Shown in pieces: positions 11,500-22,799 of a stretch of 64,000 bases of DNA. Both the position numbers and the translations under genes were made by a program. Position 1 is the first letter of the stretch; each line of letters opens with the position of its first letter. The notes below the pieces were generated by a model. The model had not been told where the DNA came from. It saw only the letters and a program-made list of their open reading frames with translations, and did no database searches. This DNA is from Mixophyes australis (lineage: Eukaryota; Chordata; Amphibia; Anura; Limnodynastidae): the NCBI GenBank assembly GCA_036250195.1, contig JAVHZZ010000009.1, forward strand, positions 43,119,824-43,183,823, read 5' to 3'.

Positions 11500-13663
11500 A
11501 TCAGAATTAAATCTATTAAATAAAGGGTTGACCTTTGCCCCGACCCAGAGACCTAACAAATTTCAAATGTACATTGACATTAATAAATACACTAGAAAAC
11601 TCACTTTAAAAAGACAATTTGCTAGGAAAGAAACAGCTCTTATACCTAACTTAGAGAATTGCTCAAAATCTACGTCCAAATTATATTCTCTTGAATCAAG
11701 AAGCAGTCCCATAGACCTATTCCAAGAATTGGTAGTCAAAGTTCTATGCCAAACAAAGTATGAAATAATTTTGGCAGTAACCCCTCTAAACAGGAAATGA
11801 CCGCTATGAAAAAATTGAAAGCTAACAAAGAAATAGTTATTAAAAAGGGGATAAAGGAGGTGGAATAGTGTTATTGGACAGAACTGATTACATAGAAGAA
11901 GCCCTAAGACTTCTTAATGATGACAATTCTTACACGAAATTATCTAAGGACCCCACGATGGATTATATTTCCAATTTAAGAACGATCCTTATTAGAGGTT
12001 TACATGACCATGTAATTACTAAAGTTAAATATTATTATTTGTTGGTCTCACACCTGATTGTTCCTATCTTTTACTGACTTCCAAAGATACATAAGAATCT
12101 AGAAAAGCCAACGGGCAGACCCATTGTGGCAGGTATCGATTTTCTTACTTCACACATCTCTGAATATGTGGATTAATTTTTAAAGAAATATGTAATAGAA
12201 TTAGAATCCTATCTGAAGGATACCACAAGTGTTTTGAATATATTTGAGGACTTTGTATGGTGCGCGAATTATACATGGTTAACTATAGATGTCCAATCCT
12301 GGTATACGGCTAAAGAACATCAGACAGGGATTAATGCATGTAAACGTTTTCTAGATGCAGACCCCTCTCTTACTCCAGAATATAAAAACTTAATTTGTGA
12401 TTTGACTTTATTCATTTTAACCCACAACTATTTTAAATTCCTGTACACGATTTACCTTCAGGTGTGTGGGACGGCCATGGGAAATATTTTTGCGCAAAGT
12501 TTCGTGAACCTGGCCATGGGATGTTGGGAGAAAAAGTTTGTTTTAAACCCCAACCCTTATTCTAAGCACATCAAAATATACAAAAGATATATTGATGATA
12601 TACTAATGGTGGGGGAAGGCGATGAGGAATCTATAAAAAACTTCTTATTGTATATTGGTTCCAATGATTACAATTTAAAATTTACAGCAAACTGTAATGT
12701 CAATAGTATCGAGAATCTTGGCTTGGTCCTTTCAGGTTTAAATACTAGAATATAATCAAAGAATTATATAAAAACTGTAGATACAAATAGTTACCTACAC
12801 TATAATAGTGACCATGTTAAAAAATGGAAGAACAACATTCCTTACTCACAGTTTTACAGAATTAAAAGAAATTGTAGTAATGAAATATAATGTAATGAAC
12901 AATTATCTATCTATGCCGAACATTTTAAGAATAGAGGCTATCCAGACACACTTATCGATGATGCTATCACCAAAGTTAACCAGGTGGAAAGATCTAGTGT
13001 GTTACAATATACGACTAAACCACACAAGACTGATAGAGTTCCCTTTATAACTAACTATAATTGTGGTGAATACAAAACCAGAACTTCAATCAGGAAACAT
13101 TGGGAGATTTTGAGAATGGACCCAATACTCTTTTCGGAAAAAATAAAAATCTCAAGGACATCTTAGCCCCCAGCATGTTTAAAGATAATAAAGAGACCAT
13201 TAGGACAACTTTTTGGATTTGAATGGGTTTAACAAATGCAACCGCTGTAATGTTTGTCAATATGTGAATAGTGAGAAGAAGGCTTTTTATAGCCATGACA
13301 GCGGCACTAAATTTAATATGAAACAGTTCATGAATTTCCAAACAACATTTGTGATATATATACTTAAATGTATATGCGGTCTAGAATACGTGGGAAAGAC
13401 AAAGCGCCCACTAAAACTGAGAATACAAGAACACAATCGTAATAAAAAAAAAAAAATTGAAAGTCATTCAGTTTATAAACATTTTATTAATAGACATGAC
13501 TCAGATCCTCACTTCATCACTTTTGAAGCATGTTCAGTTAGGACCTAGAGGTGGGGACTTTCAAACCAAACTATCCCAAAGAGAAATGTTTTTGATTTTC
13601 CAACGTAACAATTTGAATCCATATGGTTTTAATGAGGGCTATGAGATTTCCCCTTTTCTTTGA
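11500..13663 (+). pseudogene. Penelope-like element 1: reverse transcriptase and GIY-YIG endonuclease, degenerate
   Basis: The fragments read in order across the PLE protein. The N-terminal block has LTFAPTQRPNKF and RKLTLKRQF (11525-11620). The reverse transcriptase includes GRPIVAGI near 12113, CGTAMGNIFA near 12470 and a YIDD catalytic motif near 12590. A CNVC-type cysteine motif lies near 13250. The GIY-YIG part (VIYILKC...EYVGKT, 13350-13400) and the C-terminal RGGDF...REMF...NPYGFNEGYEI end at 13663. Several frameshifts and stops (for example TGA at 12075-12077 and TAA at 12174-12176) break the frame, so no functional protein is expected. It keeps the N-terminal block that the better-preserved copy at 61168-63252 lacks. 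The element would prime and copy its own RNA in the nucleus; this copy is dead. Confidence 0.9.
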
Positions 13664-13925
13664 ATGATGTGATTTTTACAGCATTATATTCTAGTCATTG
13701 ATAGTCTGATAGCTTAGGTTAATTATACCTAAGCAGAATATACTATGTTTGTGTCTGGGATTATATAATTTTTTGTGTTTATTCAAATTAATTTATATTG
13801 CTATGGTTATCTCATTATGAGATTATGAGGTTTTTTTTTATAGTTCTTACACATTTCTTATAATGCATAAGCCTATTGAGTGGGTTCTATTGATATTTAT
13901 ACCTTGTTCTTATTATGTAATAAAT

Positions 13926-13930
<5 letters not shown>
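13664..13930 (+). other. 3' non-coding part of PLE copy 1
   Basis: AT-rich, T-biased sequence after the PLE stop codon, leading into a (TA)n tract. Confidence 0.5.

Positions 13931-13972
<42 letters not shown>
13931..13972. repeat. (TA)n microsatellite
   Basis: Pure TA run of about 42 bp separating PLE 3' sequence from an unrelated inserted repeat. Confidence 0.97.
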
Positions 13973-13973
<1 letters not shown>

Positions 13974-13974
<1 letters not shown>

Positions 13975-14740
13975 AGTTAACCCGTGCATGATACTCATGC
14001 ATTCTAGCTACTTAAGGTCTTAAAAAGGTTCTTGTCATGCATTTGGGCCTAGCCCAGGCCTCCTGTGGGGAAGAGCGTTACTTCCCGATGCAAGCGCCCT
14101 TTTTAATGTGTGTTCATGAGGTAAAATTACCTCACAAAAATGAGTTTGACCCCTCAACTCGTAAATTTAGCCTTTACTACCCCACCCACGGGGGGGAGGG
14201 GGGATGATGGAAGTTAACTGACTTCACTATTCTAATTTTTTTGTCAAATAATGTCAGTATACCAAATTTCAGGTCAATTAGATGAGCCCTTTCTGAGAAA
14301 ATAGTTTTTTCCACACACACACACACACACTAACACACACCACTACACATGTGTGTTCATGAGGTAAAATGACCTCACGAAAATTTGTTTGAGCCCTCAA
14401 CTCGTAACTTTAGCCTTTACTACCCCTCCACGGGGGGAGGTGGGATGATGGAAGTTAACTGAATTCACTATTCTAATTTTTTTGTCAAATAATGTCAGTA
14501 TACCAAATTTCAGGTCAATTGGATGAGTCCTTTCTGAGAAAATAGTTTTTTCCACACACACACACACACTAACACACGCAGCTAGGCTTTTATTTTTATA
14601 TATTAGATAATGCTAAGAATTTAGTAGGTCAGTGTAGTATATAACTCCACCCAGCAGGTGGCACTGCAGCTTGAGCACTCTGTCACCCGGTAGTTTTTTC
14701 CACACACAGACTAACACACGTCACTATGCTTTTATATTAA
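13974..14740 (+). repeat. Unclassified interspersed repeat with internal 243-bp tandem duplication
   Basis: It starts at caagttaacccgtgcatgat just after the (TA)n tract. A unit starting gtgtgttcatgagg at 14108 repeats at 14351 with high identity. Each unit contains a G-rich patch and ends in ttttttccacacacacac plus a (CA)n run. A partial third end-motif occurs at 14691-14735. The family is not recognised. The clean junction with (TA)n suggests insertion into the microsatellite or a shared terminus. Confidence 0.7.
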
Positions 14741-15638
14741 AGATTTTTTTTTTTTGATTTTTTTTTGTTTTTTTTTAATGTGAATGTCTATCTTAAATTT
14801 AATTTATTGCCTTCATATCTAATTTGTGCCCCTTATAAAGGTGACCACCGCTGTCCTATTTAATGTAGACTCCTATTATGTGCCCCTAAGGAAAATGGCC
14901 GATGCTACTGGAAAAGTTACTAATATATAATAAGCTAGAAGTGAGCCTTTTTCCTGTCTGTTCAGTGTCATTGTTCAGCCTGTAAGAGGTCTCTTATGCT
15001 CACACCTAATACACTGAGATCGCTAATAGGGAGCCATTTTTGCATGGCAATCATGCGCAGGAAATGCTGCACATTACGCATGCGCAAGATATAAGATTTC
15101 ACTTTTGGATACAATATTTACCCTCCTGATGAAGTCTATATGATAAAACGCATTGAGGCTATGTAGTTCACCTACCCATATCATTGAGAGTTTACTGACT
15201 GTCCCATTGGCTATACTAATTTTAATTCTTTCTTGGACTTTTGTGTGGAGACCATGGGAAGCTACTGTATGGACCTACTGGAGAGTAAGTACTACTAACA
15301 GTAAACACTACATTTATGGATCACAGCTATAAAGCATAAGCATATATTATCTTATGTACTGTGAGTGTGCATTTTATATTTTATGTTGAATAATTTCTTG
15401 TGCAGAAATACTACACCATATGGTATTTCTATTCCCATATTTTATACCCGGTGAGCGGAGCAGTTAAACTGTAACATCAGTGGAGCTGTTTTGGATGACC
15501 AAGAAACAGCATATACAGACAAGTTGTCTTTATCCTTATATCTGCATTGGATTTACCAGGATGAGCTGATGCTGTTTATATGAAGTCATAATACAGATAA
15601 GCTGCATTTCATTTTTCTTCTGGTACTTTGCTACATGG
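14741..15638 (+). mobile_element. 3' pseudo-LTR region of PLE copy 1
   Basis: After T-rich sequence there is an NRF1-like stretch (ACGCATGCGCAAG, about 15077-15090), then a hammerhead-like core at 15126-15149. After that comes sequence ending near AATACTACACCATATGG (about 15410). The same order of motifs is found on the minus strand at 56300-56570, which supports a PLE terminal region. It is interrupted at 15639 by a hAT-like element. Confidence 0.6.
15126..15149 (+). ncRNA. Hammerhead-ribozyme-like core, PLE copy 1
   Basis: CTGATGA at 15126-15132 is followed by a short potential stem (AGTC...GAT) and AAAAC at 15145-15149, where a functional core would have GAAAC. Hammerhead ribozymes in PLE termini are established (Cervera and De la Peña). 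This copy has G-to-A damage in the second core segment, so it is probably inactive. The flanking stem was not folded computationally. Confidence 0.5.
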
Positions 15639-16587
15639 CAGGGCCGGACTGGCCATCTGGCACTTCTGGCAAATGCCAGAAGGGCCGATGGGCCAGTCCG
15701 GAACTGTCCCGGGAAGTCAGTGCAAGGTGTACTGACAGCGTACACCATGCCCTGACATAGCATGCACTGACAGCCTGTCACAGGCTTCCTGGTGACTGGC
15801 TCCTCCCCAGGAACCAACCACCAAATCACATGTGCAGCGCAGCGGGCACTGTCAAGTCGGCCGGGTCAGAGGAGCGGAGAACAGAAGAAGAAAGAAGACA
15901 GAAACAAGAAGAGATAAGAAGATGAAAAGGTAAGTACACTAAGATGGGGAGGGGGATAAACGGTGAAGGATTCCACACAGAAAACGGGAAAGGGGAGAAA
16001 GAATTCCACACAAAACGAGGAAGGGGGGGCTAAAGAATGCTACACCGAAAAAGGGAAACGGGGGGGAAAGGATTCCACAAAATGATAACCATGTTACATA
16101 ATAGGGGCCCCCTGTCTTAAATACCCAGTGCCCCCGAGCGTTAATCCAGCTCTGGTTAGCAGGAAGGAGCGGATAGCTGCTCCCAGTTCCTGGATAGGAC
16201 ACAGCCTGCAGAGCAAGCCGAGGAGCTCTAAGTCTCACAAGATTTGGTAATCTCGTGAGACAAAGAGCTTCCCTGCTCACCATACAGAAAGTTCCCATCC
16301 TGATGGATGTCAGCAGCACCAGAAGCATAGATAAGTACAGTGGGCTGCGGGTGTCATTATGTGCCTGGGGGGATGGCGTGATGTGGCTGGGAGGGTGTGA
16401 TAAATGTAATGTTTTATTATAATGTATGTATCAATGCCCCATGTTGGCCACACCCACAACACAATGTGGTCACGCCTTTTTCGGCAGTGCCGCTGCACGG
16501 CGGCACACGGTTTCTTTCCTACTGGACCTGAGGTGGGCCTGTGTTCTCTAAATGCCAGGGCTGATTTTTAGTCCCAGTCCGGCCCTG
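15639..16587. mobile_element. Non-autonomous hAT-like element (949 bp) inserted in PLE copy 1
   Basis: The termini are CAGGGCCGGACTGG at 15639 and its inverse CCAGTCCGGCCCTG ending at 16587, an almost perfect inverted repeat. Flanks are ctacatgg and ctacacag, which match at 6 of 8 positions and fit a decayed 8-bp hAT duplication. The interior is G-rich on the plus strand and lacks a transposase frame; the 129-codon minus-strand frame inside shows no transposase motif. Confidence 0.8.
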
Positions 16588-16870
16588 CTACACAGTGTTT
16601 TATATAGATTAATCACTGCCATCATAACTATACTACACAATTCTATGGTCTTTTCCCTCTGTCTTTATGTTTACATATGGTTGGAGATGATGGAAGTTAT
16701 GTGACATTAATACATCCAGCATTATGTGATGAGCTCAAAGACTTCTTACATTTGGTACGCATATATCACACTATTAGTGATTTGGGGGTTCTTTCCAGAG
16801 AATACTGCACTATTTGGTGCCCTTTTGTTCCTTCTGCCTTTTTTGTAGATTATCTATCTATCTATCTATC
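16588..16870 (+). mobile_element. Distal PLE copy 1 terminal sequence
   Basis: This resumes the sequence interrupted by the hAT-like element. Positions 16680-16860 form an inverted repeat with 11230-11410, bracketing the PLE coding region. A (TATC)n run sits at about 16853-16873. Confidence 0.6.
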
Positions 16871-17506
16871 TTTGCATGAAACAAACACAGGTATCATATG
16901 GCACTTACCTCAATATTTGGAAGAAACAATAGTCCATACAATTGTGCACCTCAATGCACTTCCTTGTATACAAGTGTCAGCCATCCTGCTGGATGGTAGG
17001 TTCAGAAAAATCTACAATAATGAAAAAGGAACAGGGCTCCCAATAGTGTAGCATGTATAAATAATGTCCAATACCCAAGGTGATATAATTTGTGTGTCGA
17101 ATATATGAGTTAATGCTGCTCATCTATGTTAAGGTCCCAGGTGCTCAATCTCCAATCTGGCTGGGCTCCCAAACATATGTCATATAGAATAAATAAACCA
17201 AAGATAGTGTCTTATCTCAGCTGTAACAATGCTATCACCATATCCTCCAATTGTGTGTGAGTGTACCAAAAAGATAGATAAATCAAGCTTATCCTTTTAA
17301 TTTCTAGGTAATACTTTGCCTCTTGGCTTCACTGTAGGTCTCCAGTTAAAAAATGAAAAAAGCTGCATTTGGTGTAGTGTTTTTATATACAACAATTTTA
17401 ATAAAATACAACTACAATACATGCACTTACAAAACAAGATAAAATAATGATAATGTGCTTATCTGAAGTCCAAGTGATTGCACTTCCAGTATTGAAGCTG
17501 CTGGGG
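16871..17506. other. Unassigned sequence, probably containing a minus-strand PLE terminus
   Basis: Positions about 17350-17430 (ggtgtagtgtttttatatac, then ...aataaaatac...tgcacttac) resemble 56318-56385, a minus-strand PLE terminal part, in order and spacing. The remaining bases match nothing I recognise. Confidence 0.35.
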
Positions 17507-18385
17507 TCAGCAACTCCTAATTGCATGGTGCGTAAAAGTCGCCAATGCTCTGTTGATTTCATAGCTGAAGAGTTATGAACTTCTGCTGGCATTAATGTAA
17601 GCACAAAAACTGTGCGGCAGGAGCTTAATGGAATGGGTTTTCATGATCAAGCAACTGCATCATGCAAGCCTCACATTACCAAGACTAATGCCAAGCGTTG
17701 GATGGAGCGGTGTAAAGCACACCAACACTGGACTGTGGAGCAGTGGAAAGGTGTTCTGTGGAGTGACGAATCATGCTTCTCTGTTTGGCAGTCACATGAG
17801 CGAGTCTGGGTTTGGCGGATGCTAGGAGAACGTTACCTGTCCGACTGCATCATGCCAACTGTGAAGTTTGGTGGAGGAGGGATAATGGGAATAATGGGGC
17901 AGTGTTAATGCTTCAGCATATCAAGTCATTTTGGACAATGCTATGCTTCCAACTTTGCGGCAATAGTTTGTAGAAGGCCCTTTTCTATGCCAACACGACT
18001 GTGCACTAGTGCACAAAGCAAGGATTACAAAGACATGGTTTGGTGAGTTCGGTGGGGAGAAACTTAACTGGCCCATACAGAACCTTGACCTCAACCCCAT
18101 TGAACACCGTTGGGATGAAATGGAACAGAGATTGTGAGGCAGGCCTTCTCGTCCTATATCAGTGCCTGACTTGATAAATGCTCTACAGAATGAATGGGCA
18201 CAAATTCCCACAGAAACACTCCAAAATCATGTGGAAAGTGTTCCAAGAAGAGTGGAAACTGTTATCACTGCAAAAGGGGACCAACTCCATATTAAATTAT
18301 ATGTATTTGAATACAATGTCATTACAGTCCCTGTTAATGTAATGGTCAAGCCTCTGAATACTTTTGTTCATATAGAGTTTATATG
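17507..18385 (+). pseudogene. Tc1-like transposase remnant, copy 1
   Basis: The frame contains RKSRQCSVDFIAEE and [18 protein letters not shown], part of the Tc1 DNA-binding region. The catalytic-core landmarks follow: WSDES (first Asp), LCQHDCALVHKA (second Asp) and LNPIEHRWDEME (Glu). All three DDE residues survive as codons, but stop codons, for example TAG within CAATAGTTTGTA near 17964, and a deletion after GGGG at about 17890 break the frame. The 3' end near 18380 carries the Tc1 terminal sequence (aatacttttgttcatataga). The 5' terminus and first DNA-binding helices are missing. Tc1 elements cut and paste at TA sites; this copy is immobile. Confidence 0.9.
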
Positions 18386-19104
18386 TATTTATATCTGCTT
18401 GGAAGTGCTGGTTTGATAAATATAAATAGATCAGCTAATTTCCCCCTATCTGTTTAATATAATGTTTGAGAAGTTTGGAGGGTTTTTCTTTTTGTAATTA
18501 GCTTAGAGGTTTAGACAACTTTATTATTTGACAATATAGAGTATTTTGTGCTGATGAAAAAATAAAAAGTGAAAAATGCCAAAGAGGTAACTCATTTAAC
18601 AACCACTTTGCATCACAATATCTGAGGTTTCTTTGTGCAATACATAAAGTAATTTCAACAAGCATAAATATTACAAATTATAAAACAATCACTCCACAAG
18701 AAATTGCACTGTAGTGGGGGTAAGCCAGGAGAGTCCTGTTGAAGAGGCACTGGAATCTACCAGTACCAGCATCCCTTGGGACCAGGAAGCAGCAAGTCAG
18801 AGGAGAGGAGGTGGAGGGGAGAGCAGAACCTACGAATGGGAGAAAAGAGTGGTGGGGGGAGTGCAAGGAAGAAAAAGGAAAGTTCCTGGTGGGGAGAGAG
18901 AGACAGTAACAAGAGAAGGAGCTACTGGAGTGTGAGGAAGATTGATACCACCGCATTAGAAAGACACCCCTGCATTGAAACTACTGATGGCTGTACCTTA
19001 TTGAGAGCTGCTGAGAGAGCTGCACACCATTGAGAACTGTGACCAAGTGAGTGAGCTGCTGGATTAGAACTGTGAACAGTTCATCCGCTGGGTTTTACAA
19101 GCTA
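18386..19104. other. No supported feature
   Basis: AT-rich sequence, then a purine-rich patch at 18780-18920 whose open frames are low-complexity. No gene evidence. Confidence 0.45.
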
Positions 19105-19363
19105 GCTAGCCCCTTAGGGAGAGATGACTCCTCCCTTGGGTGAATTGCAGGTGACGAGAAAAGGAATGCAAGCATGAAGAGGCTCAGCAAACAGTGGCTG
19201 TCATTAGAGCACCTCCACTCCACTCCTTCAAGGAATCAGCTAAGTGCCTCACTTTGCAGACTGTTTGAGTGCCTAACCCAGCGGATTCCAAAGTGTGTGT
19301 CGCGGCTCCCAGGGGTGCCGCGGCCAGGGGACAAAAAAATCGAAACAACAACTTACCTTACCG

Positions 19364-19490
19364 GCGGCGCCCGGGACCCAGCATTCTCCTCCTTACTCGA
19401 TTCTCACTGAATGTCGGGCGTGACGTCATCACGCCCAACATATTCAGTGAGAAGCACAGGAGAGAAGAAGATGCTGGGTCCCGGGCGCCG
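19364..19490. repeat. Internal GC-rich inverted repeat
   Basis: GGCGCCCGGGACCCAGCAT at about 19364 is the exact inverse of ATGCTGGGTCCCGGGCGCC ending at about 19489. The sequence between includes tgacgtcatcacgcccaaca, itself partly palindromic. It could fold into a long hairpin within the hAT-like core. Confidence 0.8.
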
Positions 19491-19627
19491 TCGCATTTGT
19501 AAGAAGATAGAATAGAAGACAGAAGAAATAGAAGAAAGAAGGCCAAGTATGGTAAGTAAAGAAACGGAGGGGAAGGTGAAAGGGAACAGCCATGGAAGGG
19601 CAAAAGAATGAAGGAGGAGGCAGAGTG

Positions 19628-19800
19628 AGGATGAAGAGGGGCAGACAGTGCGTGGATGAAGAAGGGCAGACAGTGCATGGATGAAGAGGGGCAGACAGTG
19701 TGAGGATGAAGAGGGGCAGACAGTGTGAGGATGAAGAGGGGCAGACAGTGTGAGGATGAAAAGGGGCAGACAGTGTGAGGATGAAGGGGCACAGTGTGAT
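19628..19800. repeat. 25-bp minisatellite, about 7 copies
   Basis: The unit ggatgaagaggggcagacag plus five variable bases repeats from 19628 to about 19800. The minus-strand open frames of 151 and 163 codons over this array come from the repeat and are not genes. Confidence 0.9.
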
Positions 19801-20277
19801 GATTTTTGTACATGTTGTTTTATTTTGTTTATTCCTCTTAATATTAGCTGTAAATTATTGTTTGACAGAAATATAATTGAAAAAAATAAATACAAATATT
19901 CTTTTCCCTTGGATTTATGTATAATATTTTTTCAAACAACTTACTAAGTATTTCTGTCCTGATCTAAACACTTATTACATTATTTTCACTCAAATACTTA
20001 AAAAACGGGACTGCTCAGTAATTATTTTGGAGGGGTGCCTTGAAAAAATTATGAAGACTCCCTGGGAGCCGCGGCACACACTTTGGGAACCGCTGGGTTA
20101 GGCACTCAAATAGTTTGTAAAGTGAAGCACTTACCTGATTCCTTGAAGGAGTGGAGTGGAGGTGCTCTAATGACAGTCACTGTTTGCTGAGCCTCTTCTT
20201 GCATTCAGTCCTTTTCTCGTCACCCGCAATTCACCCAAGGAAGGAGTCAGTCTCCATCTCTCCCTAAGGCCCTAACC

Positions 20278-20630
20278 AGAGGCAGCAATTTTGCTGGCTA
20301 TAAGATAAGCTGCCTGTAAAGCTGCATCAGAATCAAGTTGAAAAATTCCATCAGACGAATACACATGCAATTCAGTCTGTTATAAGAGATTTTCCTGCAT
20401 TTATCATAATTCTAACCTCTGGATTCTGGAATACGAAAATTTAACTGCATTGGGATTTCAGCAATCTAAAACCACCATGTGCTACATGTGAAGGTGCACC
20501 TTCTCTTTAATATTGTATATACTAGAGATTAAATATCAGAATCCATGAAATTATTAATAATATGATATATTAATGGGATATGGGGCCTACCCAGTGCGAT
20601 ACATATCTGCTTATCATTACTGATATTATC
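20278..20630. other. No supported feature
   Basis: AT-rich spacer between the foldback and duplicated block A. Confidence 0.4.
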
Positions 20631-21042
20631 TGCCATTTGAACTAGACTTGAATGGCAAGCATCATGTTTGAAAATCCTATTAGATAAAAATAAATGTGAG
20701 TGCATGAATCATAAACCAAAGTTAGTGTGCTCCTAAAAAACATACAACACATCACATGCACTACTGCCAACATGAAGGTTTAAGGATAAACAATAAAGAA
20801 TAACACACACATATTCTCTTGTTCTCCGACATGAAAAATGTGTCATCTGTAATATTGAATTGTAAATAACCGTGGATGCGGATGTAACGGCTAATAATTC
20901 GCAATCATAAATATGCACGATACTCTATAGACAAAGGAAACTCCAAAACAAATACTAGCGCACTATTCTATAAGTGACACATTGTAGTAAATACACAGAA
21001 TCATGGGGATATACAGAATCAACACAGATACAGGCATGAAGC

Positions 21043-21102
21043 TGGATTTGCACTCATCACCCTACTGTTGGCAGCTCATTAGTCTAACCAGTAAGGCATA
21101 CT
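21043..21102 (-). repeat. tRNA-like SINE head, copy in block A
   Basis: The minus strand reads as a tRNA-derived pol III promoter: an A-box-like TGCCTTACTGGTTAGA and a degraded B-box (GTGATGAGTGCAAATCC). It corresponds to 38702-38763 in block B. Confidence 0.55.
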
Positions 21103-21768
21103 TCAGATTGAAACAAACATACACAACACAGGCACTAGTGGCAACCTAAAGTGTTAATGAACAATTGCACAAACCTTTTCAGTAACAGACATAAAGGATC
21201 ATGTTTTGCTTTATAAAAATTAAAATATGAAAGTCTATGCTAATGCATATCAGAATAATTTGCAATCAGAAATAAACGCAAACATATGTTAATCAGTATA
21301 AAAATAAATAACAGATTTCCGTAACCAGCATTGCATATACCCAACAACAGATCTCGTCATCTGATACCACAGTGGGCCATACACCAGCATATACTTGTCT
21401 CATTACAATCGACTATAAAGGACTGCTTCATGTACACTTGAAGTTGGTGAGGACTCTATAGTGTATTTTTTTGGTGTGGCTTTGTATAGTGGACTTTTAT
21501 TTGTATTGAGAGTTACATTTTAGTTTACTTTTTTATAGACCCTCTAAATGGTTGTGTTTGTAAGATATTTTATGTTCCACAATGACAGTGCATCTCTATT
21601 TTTATATGCATTTTAATGTGTGTGCTGTTTGTCTTATAAATTTTAACCCATTTTTTTCTTTTTTTTGGGGGGGGGGGGGGGGTTGTTGTGAAGCTTTTCA
21701 ATCTAATATCTATTAAGATGATTTTTATGTGTTTTGGCACTTCCCCATGTTGCAAGTTTATCCAACAG

Positions 21769-21829
21769 ATCCCCAGCCCTCCTTAAAGTGTGGAGGGAGG
21801 CCACTTCAGGTTCCAGACTTTTTTGCAGG
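21769..21829 (+). pseudogene. Exon-like island E1, block A (61 nt)
   Basis: It is preceded by an acceptor-like atccaacag (ending 21768) and followed by a GTAAAA donor at 21830. The frame starting after the first base reads SPALLKVWREATSGSRLFCR without a stop. The same 61-nt length and frame are kept in block B (39382-39442), which supports an ancestral coding exon of an unrecognised protein. Confidence 0.5.
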
Positions 21830-21850
21830 GTAAAATCTTTTTCTAATATT

Positions 21851-22797
21851 GTTAGTCTCTGAGACCTGGTGGGATGATACACATGACTGGGCAGTCAACT
21901 TGGAAGGCTATTCTCTCTTCAGGAGGGATAGGGTAAATAAAAGGGGAGGAGGAGTATGTCTTTATATTAAGCCAGAATTAAAACCAAGTATTCAGGAAGT
22001 TCTATACGAGAATATTGGTGATAATATAGAGGCATTGTGGGTGGAAATATCCAGCGGAGGAAAAAGTTCAGAGAAGTTTCTGATAGGGATATGCTATAAA
22101 CCGCCAGATATTAGTACGATTGAGGAAGCCCAACTTCTACAGCAAATTGAAAAGGCTACACAACTAGGTCAAATTTTAATTATGGGGGATTTTAATTATC
22201 TGGACATTGATTGGAGTACTGAGACCTGCGGTACAGCTAGGGGAAATAGGTTTCTGAGCACGCTAAAAGACCATTACATGTCCCAATTAGTTGAGGAACC
22301 AACTAGGAACCGGACTACACTGGACCTAGTAATAACAAACAATGTAGACGTAATATCAAATATTCAAGTAAAGCAGCACTTGGGAAACAGTGATCATAAT
22401 ATGGTCTCATTTGAAATTAGTTTCCAGAAACAACAGTATAAGGGATCAACTAGGACTTTAAACTTTAAAAAGGCAAATTTTAATATGCTAAAGGAGTCTA
22501 TAAAGAGCATAGACTGGGACAAAGCCTTTGAAGGAAAAAATACGGAAGAAATGTGGGCTGTCTTTAAAATGTTGTTGGAAACATACACGTATAAGTTCAT
22601 TCCTATGGGAAAAAAATGTAAAAGAATTAAGTCTAAACCAATGTGGCTAAATAAAAAGGTAGGGAAGAAATGCAAAGGAAGAAGCGTGCATTTAAATTGT
22701 TTAAGTCTGAAGGGTCAGAGGAGTCCTTCCATAGGTACAAGGAATGTAATAAAACATGCAAAAAGGAAATTAGATTGGCTAAATTAGAAAATTAAAG
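21851..22797 (+). pseudogene. CR1 ORF2 part 1: apurinic-type endonuclease
   Basis: The frame begins LVSETWWDD, a conserved CR1 endonuclease block, so the first about 80-100 residues of the domain are missing. Seen in order: FRRDR, GGGVCLYIK, GICYKPP, the metal/active-site strand GDFNYLDIDW, TTLDLVITN and the catalytic SDHNMVSFE. Such endonucleases nick chromosomal DNA to prime reverse transcription. The reading frame is lost near 22780-22800, where a stop and a frameshift separate it from the reverse transcriptase frame. Confidence 0.9.
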
Positions 22798-22799
22798 GC

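Larger units (their letters stand above)
19279..20095. mobile_element. hAT-like core element (817 bp)
   Basis: The termini cagcggattccaaagtgtgt (start) and cacactttgggaaccgctg (end) form the CAGCGGTTCCCAAAGTGTG type of hAT terminal repeat, continuing through the GCCGCGGCTCCCAGGG part. The eight flanking bases are gcctaacc (left) and ggttaggc (right). These are inverted complements rather than a direct 8-bp duplication, which is unusual. The interior holds a GC-rich hairpin (about 19364-19490) and a 25-bp minisatellite. Confidence 0.8.
19105..20277. mobile_element. Foldback element enclosing a hAT-like core
   Basis: The arms at about 19105-19318 and 20052-20277 are inverted complements. For example, cccttagggagagatg at 19111 pairs with catctctccctaagg at 20255, and gtttgagtgcctaacc pairs with ggttaggcactcaaat. 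The arms extend about 170 bp beyond the hAT-like termini at 19279 and 20095, so the inverted structure is larger than the core element. Confidence 0.85.
20631..21849 (+). repeat. Duplicated block A, part 1 (paralogous to 38290-39475)
   Basis: From tagacttgaatggcaagcat at 20645 onward the sequence follows 38300 onward collinearly for about 1.2 kb, through the G-run (21665-21682 here, 39290-39297 in B), to the exon-like island at 21769-21829. Divergence by eye is roughly 10-15% plus small indels. It is interrupted at 21850 by a CR1 LINE, and its continuation resumes at 26226. Confidence 0.85.

Noticed and set aside
19358..19895. 151- and 163-codon minus-strand frames
   Set aside because: They are translations of the 25-bp minisatellite in a hAT-like element.
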